Positions 39,159 through 51,372 of a stretch of 64,000 nt of DNA are shown in pieces. The first letter of the stretch is position 1, and the number at the start of each line of letters is the position of its first letter. The notes beneath the pieces are model-generated. The model ran no database searches and was not told where the DNA came from. It saw only the letters and a list, made by a program, of their open reading frames with translations. Origin of the DNA: Halomonas sp. NO4. GTDB lineage: Bacteria; Pseudomonadota; Gammaproteobacteria; Pseudomonadales; Halomonadaceae. Made by a program: the position numbers and the translations under genes. Location: assembly GCF_010994375.1 (NCBI RefSeq), contig NZ_WHMA01000004.1, positions 163,217 through 227,216 on the forward strand, written 5' to 3'.

Positions 39159-39833
39159 CTAAAGCCATCCTCTTTCCGCGAACGAAACGACCTCGCCGTC
39201 GCCCACCACGAAGTGATCCAGCACGCGAATCTCGAACAGCCCGAGCACCTCGCGCAGCCGCTCGGTAATGCGCCGGTCGGCGTCGCTCGGCTCGGCCACC
39301 CCCGAGGGGTGGTTGTGGGCGAAGATGATCGCTCCCGCCCCCAGCTCCAGGGAACGGCGCGCTACCTCGCGCGGGTAGACCGAGGCGCTGTCCAGGGTGC
39401 CGCGGAACAGCGACTCGAAGCGGATCACCCGGTGCTGGCTGTCGAGGAAGAGGGCGGCAAACTCCTCGTGCCCCAGGTGGCGCAGCTGCGAGGCCAGGTA
39501 GGCGCGCACCAGGGTCGGCGAGGTGAGCGCATTGCCGCGCGCCAGCTGACTGGCGAGATGGCGGCGGGAGAGCTCCAGTACCGCCTGCAGCTGCACGAAC
39601 TTGGCGGTGCCCAGGCCATGCTCGGCGCAGAAGCGCGCCTGATCGGCCTCGAGCAGTGGGCGAAGCCCGCCGAAGGCCGAGAGCAGGTCGCGGGCCAGGT
39701 CCACCGCCGAGCGGCCGGCCACGCCCACGCGCAGGAAGATGGCCAGCAGTTCGGCGTCGGAGAGCGCCTCGGCCCCCAGCGACAGCAGCTTCTCCCGGGG
39801 GCGCTCGCCCTCCGGCCAGTCACGAATCGACAT
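39159..39833 (-). CDS. radC: RadC family JAMM-domain protein
   Basis: The 224 residues combine an N-terminal helix-hairpin-helix region ([24 protein letters not shown]) with a C-terminal JAMM metalloprotease-like domain carrying [14 protein letters not shown] (the metal-binding H-x-H-x10-D). The old DNA-repair name is not well supported; biochemical function is open. ATG at 39833 has AGGAGA upstream. It is divergent from coaBC by 157 bases. Confidence 0.94.
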   Translation of the reverse strand: MSIRDWPEGERPREKLLSLGAEALSDAELLAIFLRVGVAGRSAVDLARDLLSAFGGLRPLLEADQARFCAEHGLGTAKFVQLQAVLELSRRHLASQLARGNALTSPTLVRAYLASQLRHLGHEEFAALFLDSQHRVIRFESLFRGTLDSASVYPREVARRSLELGAGAIIFAHNHPSGVAEPSDADRRITERLREVLGLFEIRVLDHFVVGDGEVVSFAERGWL

Positions 39834-39990
39834 CCCTGTCTCCTTTCCGCTGACTTCCTCACCCTGGCGACACCGTTCCCCGGCCGCCACCCACACGCGC
39901 CTCAGTGTAGCCGCTTGGCGGGCGCCGCGGCTGCGCAATTTTCGTCGCAGTGGTAAGGTAGGCGCCTGGATTTCATTGCAGGAACCTGTC

Positions 39991-41286
<1,296 letters not shown>

Positions 41287-41317
41287 TCCTTAGACAACTG
41301 CCGCCCTGGAACCGACC

Positions 41318-41794
41318 ATGCCCGACTCCCTCCTGCCATCCTCCGCGCCCCGGCTTGCCGTCAAGGTGCTCGACGAGCGGCTGCGCGACACCCTGCCCCG
41401 CTACGCCACCGCAGGTTCCGCGGGGATGGACCTGCACGCCCTGCTCGACGCCCCCCTGACCCTCGAGCCGGGCCAGTGCGAGCTGGTGCGCACCGGCATT
41501 GCCGTGCACATCGCCGACCCCGGCCTCGCCGGCCTGATCCTGCCGCGCTCGGGGCTCGGTCACAAGCACGGCATCGTGCTCGGCAACCTGGTGGGACTGA
41601 TCGACTCCGACTACCAGGGCGAGCTGATGATCTCCACCTGGAACCGCGGCAGCCGCCCCTTCGTGCTGGAACCGCTGGAACGCCTGGCCCAGTATGTACT
41701 GGTGCCGGTGGTCCAGGCGGAGCTCCAGGTCGTCGAGAATTTCGCCGCCAGCCACCGCGGCGGCGGTGGCTTCGGCAGCTCGGGACGCCGTTAA
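41318..41794 (+). CDS. dut: dUTP diphosphatase
   Basis: Hydrolyses dUTP to dUMP, preventing uracil incorporation and feeding dTMP synthesis. It has 158 residues with the five dUTPase motifs: [44 protein letters not shown] and the C-terminal glycine-rich arm [14 protein letters not shown] at 41318 lies 31 bases after coaBC, its usual neighbour. Confidence 0.97.
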   Translation: MPDSLLPSSAPRLAVKVLDERLRDTLPRYATAGSAGMDLHALLDAPLTLEPGQCELVRTGIAVHIADPGLAGLILPRSGLGHKHGIVLGNLVGLIDSDYQGELMISTWNRGSRPFVLEPLERLAQYVLVPVVQAELQVVENFAASHRGGGGFGSSGRR

Positions 41795-41818
41795 GTGCCG
41801 CCCCGGGCCACCGTCCTG

Positions 41819-41845
41819 CCCTCGCCCCAACGGACGGGGCGAGGG
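41819..41845 (+). terminator. Stem-loop after dut
   Basis: CCCTCGCCCC (41819-41828) and GGGGCGAGGG (41836-41845) form a perfect 10-bp stem with a seven-base loop, 24 bases after dut. There is no U-run, so it may only partly stop transcription into algC. Confidence 0.5.
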
Positions 41846-41897
41846 GGCATCGCAGCCCAGGCCATGCCCATTCACCCCTGATTGCCAAGGAAACGCC

Positions 41898-44227
<2,330 letters not shown>

Positions 44228-44252
44228 TCCCAGGCCCCGCGGCGGCGATTTT

Positions 44253-44281
44253 TTGCGCCAACGCGGGGGGCCCATTAGGAT
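44253..44281 (+). promoter_or_regulatory. Candidate slmA promoter
   Basis: TTGCGC (44253-44258), 17-base spacer, TAGGAT (44276-44281), ending 30 bases before slmA. Both boxes are partial matches, but spacing is exact. Confidence 0.4.
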
Positions 44282-44311
44282 GCAACGATTCACATAACAG
44301 AAAAGACCGAC

Positions 44312-44923
44312 ATGACGCAGGCAACTCCCCCACCCAGCCGCCGCGAGCAGATCCTCCAGGCGCTCGCGCTGATGCTGGAGGAAGACAGCGGCAAGCGCAT
44401 CACCATCGCGGCCCTGGCCCGCCAGGTGGGCGTATCGGAAGCCGCCCTCTATCGCCACTTTCCCAGCAAGGCCCGGATGTTCGAGGGCCTCATCGCCTTC
44501 ATCGAGGAGACGCTGTTCGAGCGCATCACCCGTATCCTCGAGGAGGTGCCCGACGCCGTGTCTCGCTGCGGCCAGATCCTCACCCTGCTGCTCGCCTTCG
44601 CTGAGAAGAACCCGGGGCTGTCGCGGCTGCTCGACGGCGATGTCCTCACCGGCGAGACGGCGCGGCTGCGCAGCCGCATCCATCAGCTCTTCGAGCGCCT
44701 CGAGACCCAGCTCAAGCAGATCCTGCGCGAGGCCGAGTTGCGGGAGGGGCGCCGCCCGAGCCTGACCGTCTCGGCGACCGCCAACCTGCTGATGGCCCAG
44801 GCCGAGGGGCGCATCGCCCAGTACGTGCGCAGCGACTTCCAGCGCCTGCCCACGACGCACTGGGACGACCAGTGGGCGCTGCTTGCGTCCCAGCTGCTGC
44901 GCCCCACCGCCCAGACGGCCTGA
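44312..44923 (+). CDS. slmA: Nucleoid occlusion factor SlmA
   Basis: TetR-family DNA-binding protein that blocks FtsZ ring assembly over the nucleoid. The 203 residues open [52 protein letters not shown], the SlmA HTH, and continue with [20 protein letters not shown] and [17 protein letters not shown]. All match SlmA rather than generic TetR. Its position after argB is as in Pseudomonas. A terminator follows the stop. Confidence 0.95.
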   Translation: MTQATPPPSRREQILQALALMLEEDSGKRITIAALARQVGVSEAALYRHFPSKARMFEGLIAFIEETLFERITRILEEVPDAVSRCGQILTLLLAFAEKNPGLSRLLDGDVLTGETARLRSRIHQLFERLETQLKQILREAELREGRRPSLTVSATANLLMAQAEGRIAQYVRSDFQRLPTTHWDDQWALLASQLLRPTAQTA

Positions 44924-44939
44924 GGCCGAGCCTCAACGA

Positions 44940-44969
44940 ACGACGCCCCGGCCAAGGCCGGGGCGTCGT
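44940..44969. terminator. Bidirectional terminator between slmA and rpoH
   Basis: A perfect 14-bp stem, ACGACGCCCCGGCC and GGCCGGGGCGTCGT, with a two-base tip, between convergent slmA and rpoH. The plus-strand side runs on into CGTCATCT. Serves both genes. Confidence 0.75.
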
Positions 44970-44993
44970 CGTCATCTGCCGGGGTCGGCGGGC

Positions 44994-45860
44994 TCAGGCG
45001 GCGAGCGCCTCGCCGAGCTGCTGGCGAATCTTCTTCATGGCGTTCTTCTCGAGCTGGCGGATGCGCTCGGCGGAGACGCCATAGACGTCGGCCAGCTCGT
45101 GGAGGGTGGCCTTCTCCTCGGCCAGCCAACGGCGCTGCAGAATCTCGCGGGAGCGCTCGTCGAGCGCCTCCAGGGCCGTGCGCAGGCGGCGGCTGGCGTC
45201 GTCTTCCCAGTCACTGTCCTCGAGCTTGAGGGCCGGGTCGGAAGAGGCGTCGTCCAGGTAGTGCACCGGCGCCTGGTAGGCGCTCTCCTCGTCGTCGTTC
45301 GGGGCAGCATCGAAGCCGGCGTCGTGGGCGGCCAGCCGCCCCTCCATCTCGCGCACCACCTCGGGCTTGACGTCGAGGTCCTTGGCGATGGCCTCCACCT
45401 CGTCGCCGTTGAGCCAGGCGAGACGCTTCTTGGCACTGCGCAGGTTGAAGAACAGCTTGCGCTGTGCCTTGGTGGTGGCGATCTTGACGATGCGCCAGTT
45501 ACGCAGCACGAACTCGTGAATCTCGGCCTTGATCCAGTGCACGGCGAAGGACACGAGCCGCACGCCCTGGTTGGGGTCGAAGCGCTTCACCGCCTTCATC
45601 AGGCCCACGTTGCCCTCCTGGATCAGGTCGGCCTGGGGCAAGCCGTAGCCGGAGTAGCTGCGGGCGATGTGCACCACGAAACGCAGGTGCGACAGCACCA
45701 GGCGGCGCGCCGCCTCGAGATCACCCTCGTCATGGAGCTGGAAGGCCAGCTCCCGCTCTTCATCGGCACTCAGCATGGGAATGCCGTTGACCGCCTGGAT
45801 GTACCCGTTCAGGTCGTGTCCCGGCGATAGTTGACCCACCGGCAGAAGACTGGTGCTCAT
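44994..45860 (-). CDS. rpoH: RNA polymerase sigma-32 (heat-shock) factor
   Basis: Directs transcription of heat-shock genes. It has 288 residues with region 2 ([59 protein letters not shown]), the RpoH box [11 protein letters not shown], and region 4.2 HTH ([20 protein letters not shown]). ATG at 45860 gives [13 protein letters not shown], the usual RpoH opening. A sigma-E-like promoter lies about 100 bases upstream. It is last in the conserved ftsY-ftsE-ftsX-rpoH order. Confidence 0.97.
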   Translation of the reverse strand: MSTSLLPVGQLSPGHDLNGYIQAVNGIPMLSADEERELAFQLHDEGDLEAARRLVLSHLRFVVHIARSYSGYGLPQADLIQEGNVGLMKAVKRFDPNQGVRLVSFAVHWIKAEIHEFVLRNWRIVKIATTKAQRKLFFNLRSAKKRLAWLNGDEVEAIAKDLDVKPEVVREMEGRLAAHDAGFDAAPNDDEESAYQAPVHYLDDASSDPALKLEDSDWEDDASRRLRTALEALDERSREILQRRWLAEEKATLHELADVYGVSAERIRQLEKNAMKKIRQQLGEALAA

Positions 45861-45958
45861 ATGCAGGTTGTCTCCCTCGAAGCCCAAGGTGCTGTTCACA
45901 GAAACCTGTTCACCACCATAGCGTATTCGGTCGCAATGATGGCCGTCACTGCGCTTTG

Positions 45959-45986
45959 TTTGACGGCCAGGACCGGAGAATGTTCC
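45959..45986 (-). promoter_or_regulatory. Sigma-E-like promoter upstream of rpoH
   Basis: On the minus strand GGAACAT (45986-45980), 16 bases, then TCAAA (45963-45959). The sigma-E consensus is GGAACTT, about 16 bases, TCTGA/TCAAA. A sigma-E promoter for rpoH is established in E. coli. The start site would be near 45952. Seen as a pattern only. Confidence 0.5.
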
Positions 45987-46073
45987 GTCGTTGATGGCCC
46001 GGCTGGCGGATCGTGCCGGTTGAACGCGCAATATCGTCGCGTTTCCGCTGTTCACCGCCACCGGAGAGCCCAG

Positions 46074-47045
46074 CTAGCGCGGGCGGATTCCGGCGAGGTG
46101 ACGGCTCACGGCGATCCAGGCACCGAGCCAGCCCAGTAGTGTACTGCAGATCAGCAGCGTTGCCGAGCCCATGCCGCCCAGCTGCGGCATCGCGAAATTC
46201 GCCCCGTAGCTCGCCGCCAGAGCCCTGACCGGAGCGGCCAGCCACTGGTTGCCCAGCGCCAGCAAGCCCCAGGCGAGCAGACCGCCGCCCAAGCCATACC
46301 AGGCGCCGCTGTAGAGAAAGGGCCGGCGCACGAAGGCGTGGGTGGCACCGATCAACATCACCACCTCGATCTCCTGGCGACGACTCTCCACCGCCAGTCG
46401 AATGGTATTGCCCACCACCAGCAGCACGCCCAACCCGAAGAGCACGGCCAGCGCCAGGGCCACGCGCCGCCCCAACTCGGCCAGCTGGCGCAACCGCTCC
46501 AGCCAGGCGAGATCCAGACGCACCTCCGCGACACCCGCCAGCTGCCCCAGGTCCGCCGAGAGGCGGCGCACCGCTTCGGGCGACGGGTCGACGGGGGTGA
46601 CCACGACGCTCGCCGGCAGCGGGTTGTCGTCCAGGCGCGCCAGGGCGTCAGCAAGTCCCAGCGCCTGCTGGAACTCGGCCATGCCCTCGGCGGCGGTGAC
46701 CAGGCGTGTGTGCGCCACCTGCGGCTGGGCGGCGATCGCCTCCTCGATGCGCCCCGCCTCGCCGTCGTCCACCCCGGACGCTAGGTAGGCGGTCAGCGTC
46801 GCGCTGGCGTCGAGTTCGGCATCGAGCAGCCGGGCGCTGTCCAGGGTGAGCCACAGCGCCGCCGGCAACACCAGGGCAATGGCGATGGCCAGCATGGTGA
46901 GCAGGCTCCCCAGGGGCTGACGCAGCAGCCGCCGCGTGCTGTCGACGCTCATGGCGCGGTGGTGGCGCAGCCAGGCGCGCAGTCGGCTTGCCGAGCGTGT
47001 GCGCTGGCTGCGGGCGCCACGCGGTGCCGGCGACGGGCGGCTCAT
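46074..47045 (-). CDS. ftsX: Cell division protein FtsX
   Basis: Membrane partner of FtsE; the pair activates septal murein hydrolysis through EnvC-type adaptors. The 323 residues have a long basic cytoplasmic N-terminus (about 1-45), then TM1, a periplasmic loop of about 130 residues, and three more helices. FGLGVLLVVGNTIRLAVESRRQEIEVVMLIGAT is the FtsX signature. ATG at 47043-47045 overlaps the ftsE stop by four bases. A 213-base gap separates it from rpoH. Confidence 0.95.
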   Translation of the reverse strand: MSRPSPAPRGARSQRTRSASRLRAWLRHHRAMSVDSTRRLLRQPLGSLLTMLAIAIALVLPAALWLTLDSARLLDAELDASATLTAYLASGVDDGEAGRIEEAIAAQPQVAHTRLVTAAEGMAEFQQALGLADALARLDDNPLPASVVVTPVDPSPEAVRRLSADLGQLAGVAEVRLDLAWLERLRQLAELGRRVALALAVLFGLGVLLVVGNTIRLAVESRRQEIEVVMLIGATHAFVRRPFLYSGAWYGLGGGLLAWGLLALGNQWLAAPVRALAASYGANFAMPQLGGMGSATLLICSTLLGWLGAWIAVSRHLAGIRPR

Positions 47046-47710
47046 GCGGCCTCCTCGTCGGCGACCAGGCGCCCCTCGCGCAGGCGCAGGGTGCGGTGGC
47101 GCAGCCGGGCGATCAGCGCCAGGTCATGGCTGGCGATCATCACCGTGGTGCCGATGCGATTGAAGTCCTCGAAGAGCGCCATGATGTCAGCGGAAAGCTG
47201 CGGGTCGAGGTTGCCGGTGGGCTCGTCGGCGAGCAGCAGCGCCGGCTTGTTGACCACCGCCCGGGCGATGCCCACGCGCTGCTGCTCGCCGCCGGAGAGC
47301 TCGATGGGCAAGGCGCGCTCGCGGTGCAGCAGCCCCACCTTGTCGAGTGCGGCGCGCACGCGGCGCGCCGCCTCGCGGGGCTCAATGCCACGGATCTCCA
47401 GGGGCAGGGCCACGTTGTGGTAGATGGAGCGATCGAAGAGCAACTGGTGGTCCTGGAAGACCACGCCGATCTGGCGTCGGTAGAAGGGCACCTGGCTGGC
47501 ATGCAGCCGGGCGATATCGTGGCCGGCGACCAGGATGCGCCCGCGACTGGGCCGTTCGAGGCGCATGATCAGGCGCAGCAGTGAACTCTTGCCAGCCCCG
47601 GAGTGGCCTGTGAGGAAGACCATCTCCCCACGACGCACGCGGAAGTCGAGGTTGGCGAGCGCCTCGAAGCGCCCGCCGTAGCGCTTGCCCACATGCTCGA
47701 AGACGATCAT
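47042..47710 (-). CDS. ftsE: Cell division ATP-binding protein FtsE
   Basis: ABC ATPase that powers FtsX. It has 222 residues: FEHVGKRYGG, Walker A GHSGAGKSSLL, Q-loop VVFQDHQLL, signature LSGGEQQRVGIARA, Walker B LLLADEPTGNLD and the switch ASHD. It overlaps ftsY and ftsX by four bases each, so the three are translationally coupled. Confidence 0.97.
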   Translation of the reverse strand: MIVFEHVGKRYGGRFEALANLDFRVRRGEMVFLTGHSGAGKSSLLRLIMRLERPSRGRILVAGHDIARLHASQVPFYRRQIGVVFQDHQLLFDRSIYHNVALPLEIRGIEPREAARRVRAALDKVGLLHRERALPIELSGGEQQRVGIARAVVNKPALLLADEPTGNLDPQLSADIMALFEDFNRIGTTVMIASHDLALIARLRHRTLRLREGRLVADEEAA

Positions 47711-49071
47711 GCCGAGGCGGCGTCGCGCGCATCGCCCTGGTCGAAGAGGGCGTCGACGAACTCCCTGGCGGCGAAGGGGCGCAGGTCGTCCAGCGACTCC
47801 CCGACCCCGATGAAACGGATCGGCGTGCCCAGCTGCTTGGCCAGGGCGAAGATGATGCCGCCCTTGGCCGTGCCGTCGAGCTTGGTCAGGGTGATGCCGG
47901 TGACCGGCACCGCCTCGTTGAAGGTGTTGGCCTGGGAAAGCGCGTTCTGCCCGGTGCCGGCGTCGAGCACCAGCATCACCTCGTGGGGGGCGGTGTCATC
48001 GAGCTTGCCCATCACGCGGTGCACCTTCTTGAGCTCCTCCATGAGGTGCGCCTTGTTGTGCAGCCGACCCGCGGTGTCGGCGATCAGCACATCCACCTTG
48101 CGCGCCCGCGCCGCGGCCAGGGCATCGTAGACCACCGAGGCACTGTCGGCGCCGGTGTGCTGGGCGATCACCGGCACGTCGTTGCGCTCGCCCCACACCT
48201 TGAGCTGCTCCACTGCCGCGGCGCGGAAAGTGTCCCCAGCGGCGAGCATCACGCTGCGCCCCTCGCGCTGGAAGCGCTGGGTGAGCTTGCCGATGGTGGT
48301 GGTCTTGCCCACGCCGTTGACCCCCACCACCAGGATGACGAAGGGTCCCTCGCCCTTGGGCGGCAGTGCCAGCGGCGTGGCCACCGGGTCGAGCATGGTG
48401 GTGAGCTCCTCCTGCAGGGCGCGGTAGAGCGCCTGCGGGTCGGCCAGCTCCTTGCGCGACACCCGCTCGGTGAGGCGGTCGATGATGGCGGTGGTCGCCT
48501 CGATGCCCACGTCGGCCAGCAGCAGCTGGGTCTCGAGGTCCTCGAGCAGTTCGTCGTCGATCTGCTTCTTGCCGAGAAAGAGCCCGGCCAGGCCGTCGGT
48601 GAGATTGGCGCGGGTCTTGCCGAGCCCGGCGCGAATCCGTGCGAACCAGCCCTTCTTCTCGGCGGCCGGTTTTTCCTGCAGCGCCGGGCGCTCGGGCGCC
48701 GGCTCCGGTTCAGGTGTCGGCTCGGGCTCGGGCGCCGCGGGGGGCGGCGCCTCCTCCTCGGCGGGCGCGGCGTCGTCCACGGCCTCGTCGCGCAGCGCGG
48801 CGTTCTCCTCCTCGGCGCGCACCACCTCCACTGCCTCTGTACGGTCGAGCGCCTCGTCCGCCGCCGGGCCGGCCATGGCGACATCTTCGGGCGGCTGCTC
48901 CGCGACGATGTCCGGCTCGGAAGGGGCCGGTTCGCGGTCGGCCGGCGAGGTCGCCGCGGAGGTGGTTTCCGGCTCGGCCGGCCGCGGTGCCTGGCTCTCG
49001 TCCTGCTGGGTCGACTGCCGTTTGTCCTGCTGATCGTCCTGCTGCGTCTTGCGCTTGAAAAAACCGAACAT
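47707..49071 (-). CDS. ftsY: Signal recognition particle receptor FtsY
   Basis: SRP receptor GTPase that docks ribosomes for co-translational membrane insertion. The 454 residues begin MFGFFKRK and continue with an acidic, Pro/Glu-rich A domain to about residue 150 containing P-E repeats. Then the NG domain: GVNGVGKTTTIGKL (G1), DTFRAAAVEQLKVWGER, DTAGRLHNKAHLMEEL (G3), TKLDGTAKGG (G4). ATG at 49071 is set by the basic N-terminal motif; a longer start is possible but unsupported. Confidence 0.96.
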   Translation of the reverse strand: MFGFFKRKTQQDDQQDKRQSTQQDESQAPRPAEPETTSAATSPADREPAPSEPDIVAEQPPEDVAMAGPAADEALDRTEAVEVVRAEEENAALRDEAVDDAAPAEEEAPPPAAPEPEPTPEPEPAPERPALQEKPAAEKKGWFARIRAGLGKTRANLTDGLAGLFLGKKQIDDELLEDLETQLLLADVGIEATTAIIDRLTERVSRKELADPQALYRALQEELTTMLDPVATPLALPPKGEGPFVILVVGVNGVGKTTTIGKLTQRFQREGRSVMLAAGDTFRAAAVEQLKVWGERNDVPVIAQHTGADSASVVYDALAAARARKVDVLIADTAGRLHNKAHLMEELKKVHRVMGKLDDTAPHEVMLVLDAGTGQNALSQANTFNEAVPVTGITLTKLDGTAKGGIIFALAKQLGTPIRFIGVGESLDDLRPFAAREFVDALFDQGDARDAASA

Positions 49072-49106
49072 GGGGGAATTCAACCTCACGGGTGAATGAT
49101 GACCAC

Positions 49107-49135
49107 ATCCTACCACTGCCTACCATGACTGTGGA
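49107..49135 (-). promoter_or_regulatory. Candidate ftsY promoter
   Basis: Minus strand TCCACA (49135-49130), 17-base spacer, TAGGAT (49112-49107), giving a short leader of about 30 bases. Its -35 box touches the -35 of the divergent rsmD promoter. Confidence 0.4.
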
Positions 49136-49153
49136 TAAAGCCGCAGGTACAAT
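49125..49153 (+). promoter_or_regulatory. rsmD promoter, almost at the start codon
   Basis: ATGACT (49125-49130), 17-base spacer, TACAAT (49148-49153). The predicted start site is about two bases before the ATG at 49162, so translation would be nearly leaderless unless the downstream ATG at 49195 is used. Confidence 0.5.
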
Positions 49154-49161
49154 GCGACGCC

Positions 49162-49794
49162 ATGAATCGCCGCCGCCCTTCCCGCCAGCGCCCCATGCCT
49201 TCCCAGGCCCCACGCCGTGGCGGCCAACTGCGCCTGATCGGCGGCGACTTCAAGCGCCGGCGGCTGCCGGTGCTCGACAGCCCCGGCCTGCGCCCCACAC
49301 CCGACCGGGTGCGCGAGACGCTGTTCAACTGGCTGGCCACCGCCACGCCCGGCGCCCGTGCGCTGGACCTGTTCGCCGGCACCGGGGCGCTGGGTCTGGA
49401 GGCGCTCTCCCGCGGCGCCGCCGAGGCCTGCTTCGTGGAGCGCGATACCCGCGTGGCGCGCCAGCTCACGAGCAATCTGGCCACCCTGGACGTCACGGCC
49501 CGCAGCCGGGTGATCACCGCCGACGTCCTCGCCTTCCTGGCCGGCGAACCGCATCCCTGCTCGCTGGTGTTTCTCGACCCGCCCTTCCGCCAAGGCCTGG
49601 TCGAGCCCTGCTGTGCGCGGCTGGAGCAGCACGGCTGGCTCACCGACGAAGCCTTCGTCTATGTCGAGATGGAGTCGAAAGCCGTGCCTACCGTGCCGGC
49701 CAGCTGGGCACTGCATCGCGAACTGCGCGCCGGCGACACCACCGCTCGCCTCTATCGCCGCTGCGTCGAGTCGGCAAACGGCGACGCTTGCTGA
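49162..49794 (+). CDS. rsmD: 16S rRNA (guanine-966-N2)-methyltransferase RsmD
   Basis: SAM-dependent methylation of G966 in 16S rRNA. The 210 residues contain LRLIGGDFKRRRLPVLDSPGLRPTPDRVRETLFNWL, LDLFAGTGALGLEALSRGA (SAM motif) and the catalytic FLDPPF. There is no Shine-Dalgarno before ATG 49162, nor before ATG 49195 (M12). The core begins near residue 19, so either start is workable. It is divergent from ftsY, as in E. coli. Confidence 0.95.
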   Translation: MNRRRPSRQRPMPSQAPRRGGQLRLIGGDFKRRRLPVLDSPGLRPTPDRVRETLFNWLATATPGARALDLFAGTGALGLEALSRGAAEACFVERDTRVARQLTSNLATLDVTARSRVITADVLAFLAGEPHPCSLVFLDPPFRQGLVEPCCARLEQHGWLTDEAFVYVEMESKAVPTVPASWALHRELRAGDTTARLYRRCVESANGDAC

Positions 49795-49879
49795 GCTCCC
49801 GCCACGGCGTTACGCTGCGAGCTCGAATTCCCGCCCCACCACGGCCGGCTCGGTCGCCAGGCAACGTCAGGAGAACAGG

Positions 49880-50080
49880 ATGAGCAGCGAACTCTTCAAC
49901 CGGCTCGAACAGAAAGTCGCCAACGCCGTGGAAGCGCTGGAGCTGCTCCGCATGGAAGCCGAGGAGCTGCGTGAAGAGAACCAGCGCCTGAAGCAGGAGC
50001 GCGAGGAGTGGGAGCGCCGCCTCACCGCCCTGCTGGGCAAGTTCGACGAAGTCGAGACGGAAACCGCCACCGAGCGCTGA
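49880..50080 (+). CDS. ZapB-like / TIGR02449-type coiled-coil protein
   Basis: The 66-residue protein is a single coiled coil: ELFNRLEQKVANAVEALELLRMEAEELREENQRLKQEREEWERRL, ending in an acidic tail. This matches the ZapB/TIGR02449 group, small division-associated or FtsZ-ring-associated coiled coils, but short coiled coils are hard to assign. ATG at 49880 is set by AGGAGAACAGG upstream. It follows rsmD by 85 bases and is convergent with rimI. No enzymatic motif. Confidence 0.75.
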   Translation: MSSELFNRLEQKVANAVEALELLRMEAEELREENQRLKQEREEWERRLTALLGKFDEVETETATER

Positions 50081-50090
50081 GCCGGATCGC

Positions 50091-50561
50091 TCAGCCCAGC
50101 GGGAGCGACATCAGCACGGCGTCCTCCCGCGGCCCGGCCCCGTCCCACGAGGGATAGTAGCCGCGGCGCCGGCCATCCTCGACGAATCCCGCCCGCGCAT
50201 AGAGCGCCCGCGCCGGGGCATTGCCGGCCCGCACTTCCAGCAGCAGCCGCTCGCTACCCCAGGCGCGCGCTTGATCGATTACACCCGCCAGCAGCCGCCC
50301 GGCCAGCCCCTGTCGACGCCAGACCGAGGCCACCAGCAGCGCCTGCAGCTCCGCCTCGAAGGGCAATCGCGCCACCACGGCATGGCCCGCCAGGGCGTCC
50401 TCGCCGTCGATACCCAGAACGACCGTCAGCGGATCGCTGAGCGCCGCCTTCAGCTGGCGCGCGCTCCAGGGCGAGGGCTGCGTCGCCTCCAGGGCCTCGA
50501 GCGCCGCCAGCTCCAGAGCGTCCAGGCGCCTCGGGAGGCGCTCAGCCAGGGACGCTCGCAT
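50091..50561 (-). CDS. rimI: Ribosomal-protein-alanine N-acetyltransferase
   Basis: GNAT-fold acetyltransferase, acting on the N-terminal Ala of S18 in E. coli. The 156 residues contain ALEATQPSPWSARQLKAAL, the acetyl-CoA loop ASVWRRQGLAGRLLAGVID, LLLEVRAGNAPARALYARAGFVEDGRRRGYYP, all RimI features. ATG at 50561 has GAGGGC upstream and overlaps the preceding gene by 20 bases. The holD-rimI order matches E. coli. Confidence 0.9.
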   Translation of the reverse strand: MRASLAERLPRRLDALELAALEALEATQPSPWSARQLKAALSDPLTVVLGIDGEDALAGHAVVARLPFEAELQALLVASVWRRQGLAGRLLAGVIDQARAWGSERLLLEVRAGNAPARALYARAGFVEDGRRRGYYPSWDGAGPREDAVLMSLPLG

Positions 50562-51372
50562 CGCTGCCCTCGCCATACCAGGCGGCCCGCCAGCCGGCGA
50601 GGCGCGGCCACAGGGCTCGCTTCGCCTCGGCGCTGCCGGCCAGTTCATCGAGCGCCGGCCCTCGCCAGCCGGGCAGATCCAGCAGCGTGCAGCGCTCATC
50701 GGTGACGCCGAGCAGCCGCTCCAGGGTGTCGTCGCGCCCGAAAAGCAGTACCCGCTCCGGCGCCCAGCCGCGCCGTCCGGCGCCCTCGATGAAGGCCTGC
50801 AGCCCCGCCTTGGCCTCCTCCTCCGGCGACGCCACCGGCAGCCCCTTCTCCAGGGGCCAGTCGAAGGCCTGGAAGTCCGGCGCCTGACCGAGGGAAATGC
50901 CGGCCGCGCGGAAGAGGTTGGCGAGCAGGCGCAGCTCGACCGCCCCCGGCGGCCGCGCACCGGGCAGCAGCACCAGCCAGCGGCCGTCCAGGCAGGCGAC
51001 CTGCACGCTGAAACGCAGGGGCTCCGAGGAGGCTTCCACCACCGCATCGCCGACCGACCCGCTCGCCGGTGACGCGACCTCGCTAGCGTCCCGCGCCGGC
51101 TCGAGCAGCTGGCGTGCCCGTCCGGGGGCGGCAGCTGCTGGCGATGCCGGCTCACTCTCCTGGGGCGGTGTTGCCGGGCGCTGCTGCGCCGCGCGCTCGG
51201 CTTCGTCGAGCAGGGCGTGCAGCCGCACGGTGGGCGGCGCGCTAGGCTCGGGTGACGACGGCGCCCACTCGCAGGCTGCGCTCTGCCGGGCATTGGGCAG
51301 GCGGTAGCGCGGCACCCAGGCCGTCAGACCCATGGCCTCCAGGTACTGGAGGCGCTGCGGCTCCGTCGTCAC
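50542..51372 (-). CDS. holD: Putative DNA polymerase III psi subunit (HolD-like)
   Basis: The 276 residues start RLQYLEAMGLTAWVPRYRLP, resembling E. coli HolD's LQQLGITQW opening, which binds the clamp loader. The C-terminal half (about 118-276) ends KRALWPRLAGW, like HolD's ARAALWQQI. A Pro/Ala-rich linker at about 40-115 makes it twice the E. coli length. It lies directly before rimI, the holD position in E. coli and Pseudomonas. The start is GTG at 51372, overlapping bolA's stop as GTGA. Assignment is by motif and synteny. Confidence 0.65.
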   Translation of the reverse strand: MTTEPQRLQYLEAMGLTAWVPRYRLPNARQSAACEWAPSSPEPSAPPTVRLHALLDEAERAAQQRPATPPQESEPASPAAAAPGRARQLLEPARDASEVASPASGSVGDAVVEASSEPLRFSVQVACLDGRWLVLLPGARPPGAVELRLLANLFRAAGISLGQAPDFQAFDWPLEKGLPVASPEEEAKAGLQAFIEGAGRRGWAPERVLLFGRDDTLERLLGVTDERCTLLDLPGWRGPALDELAGSAEAKRALWPRLAGWRAAWYGEGSDASVPG

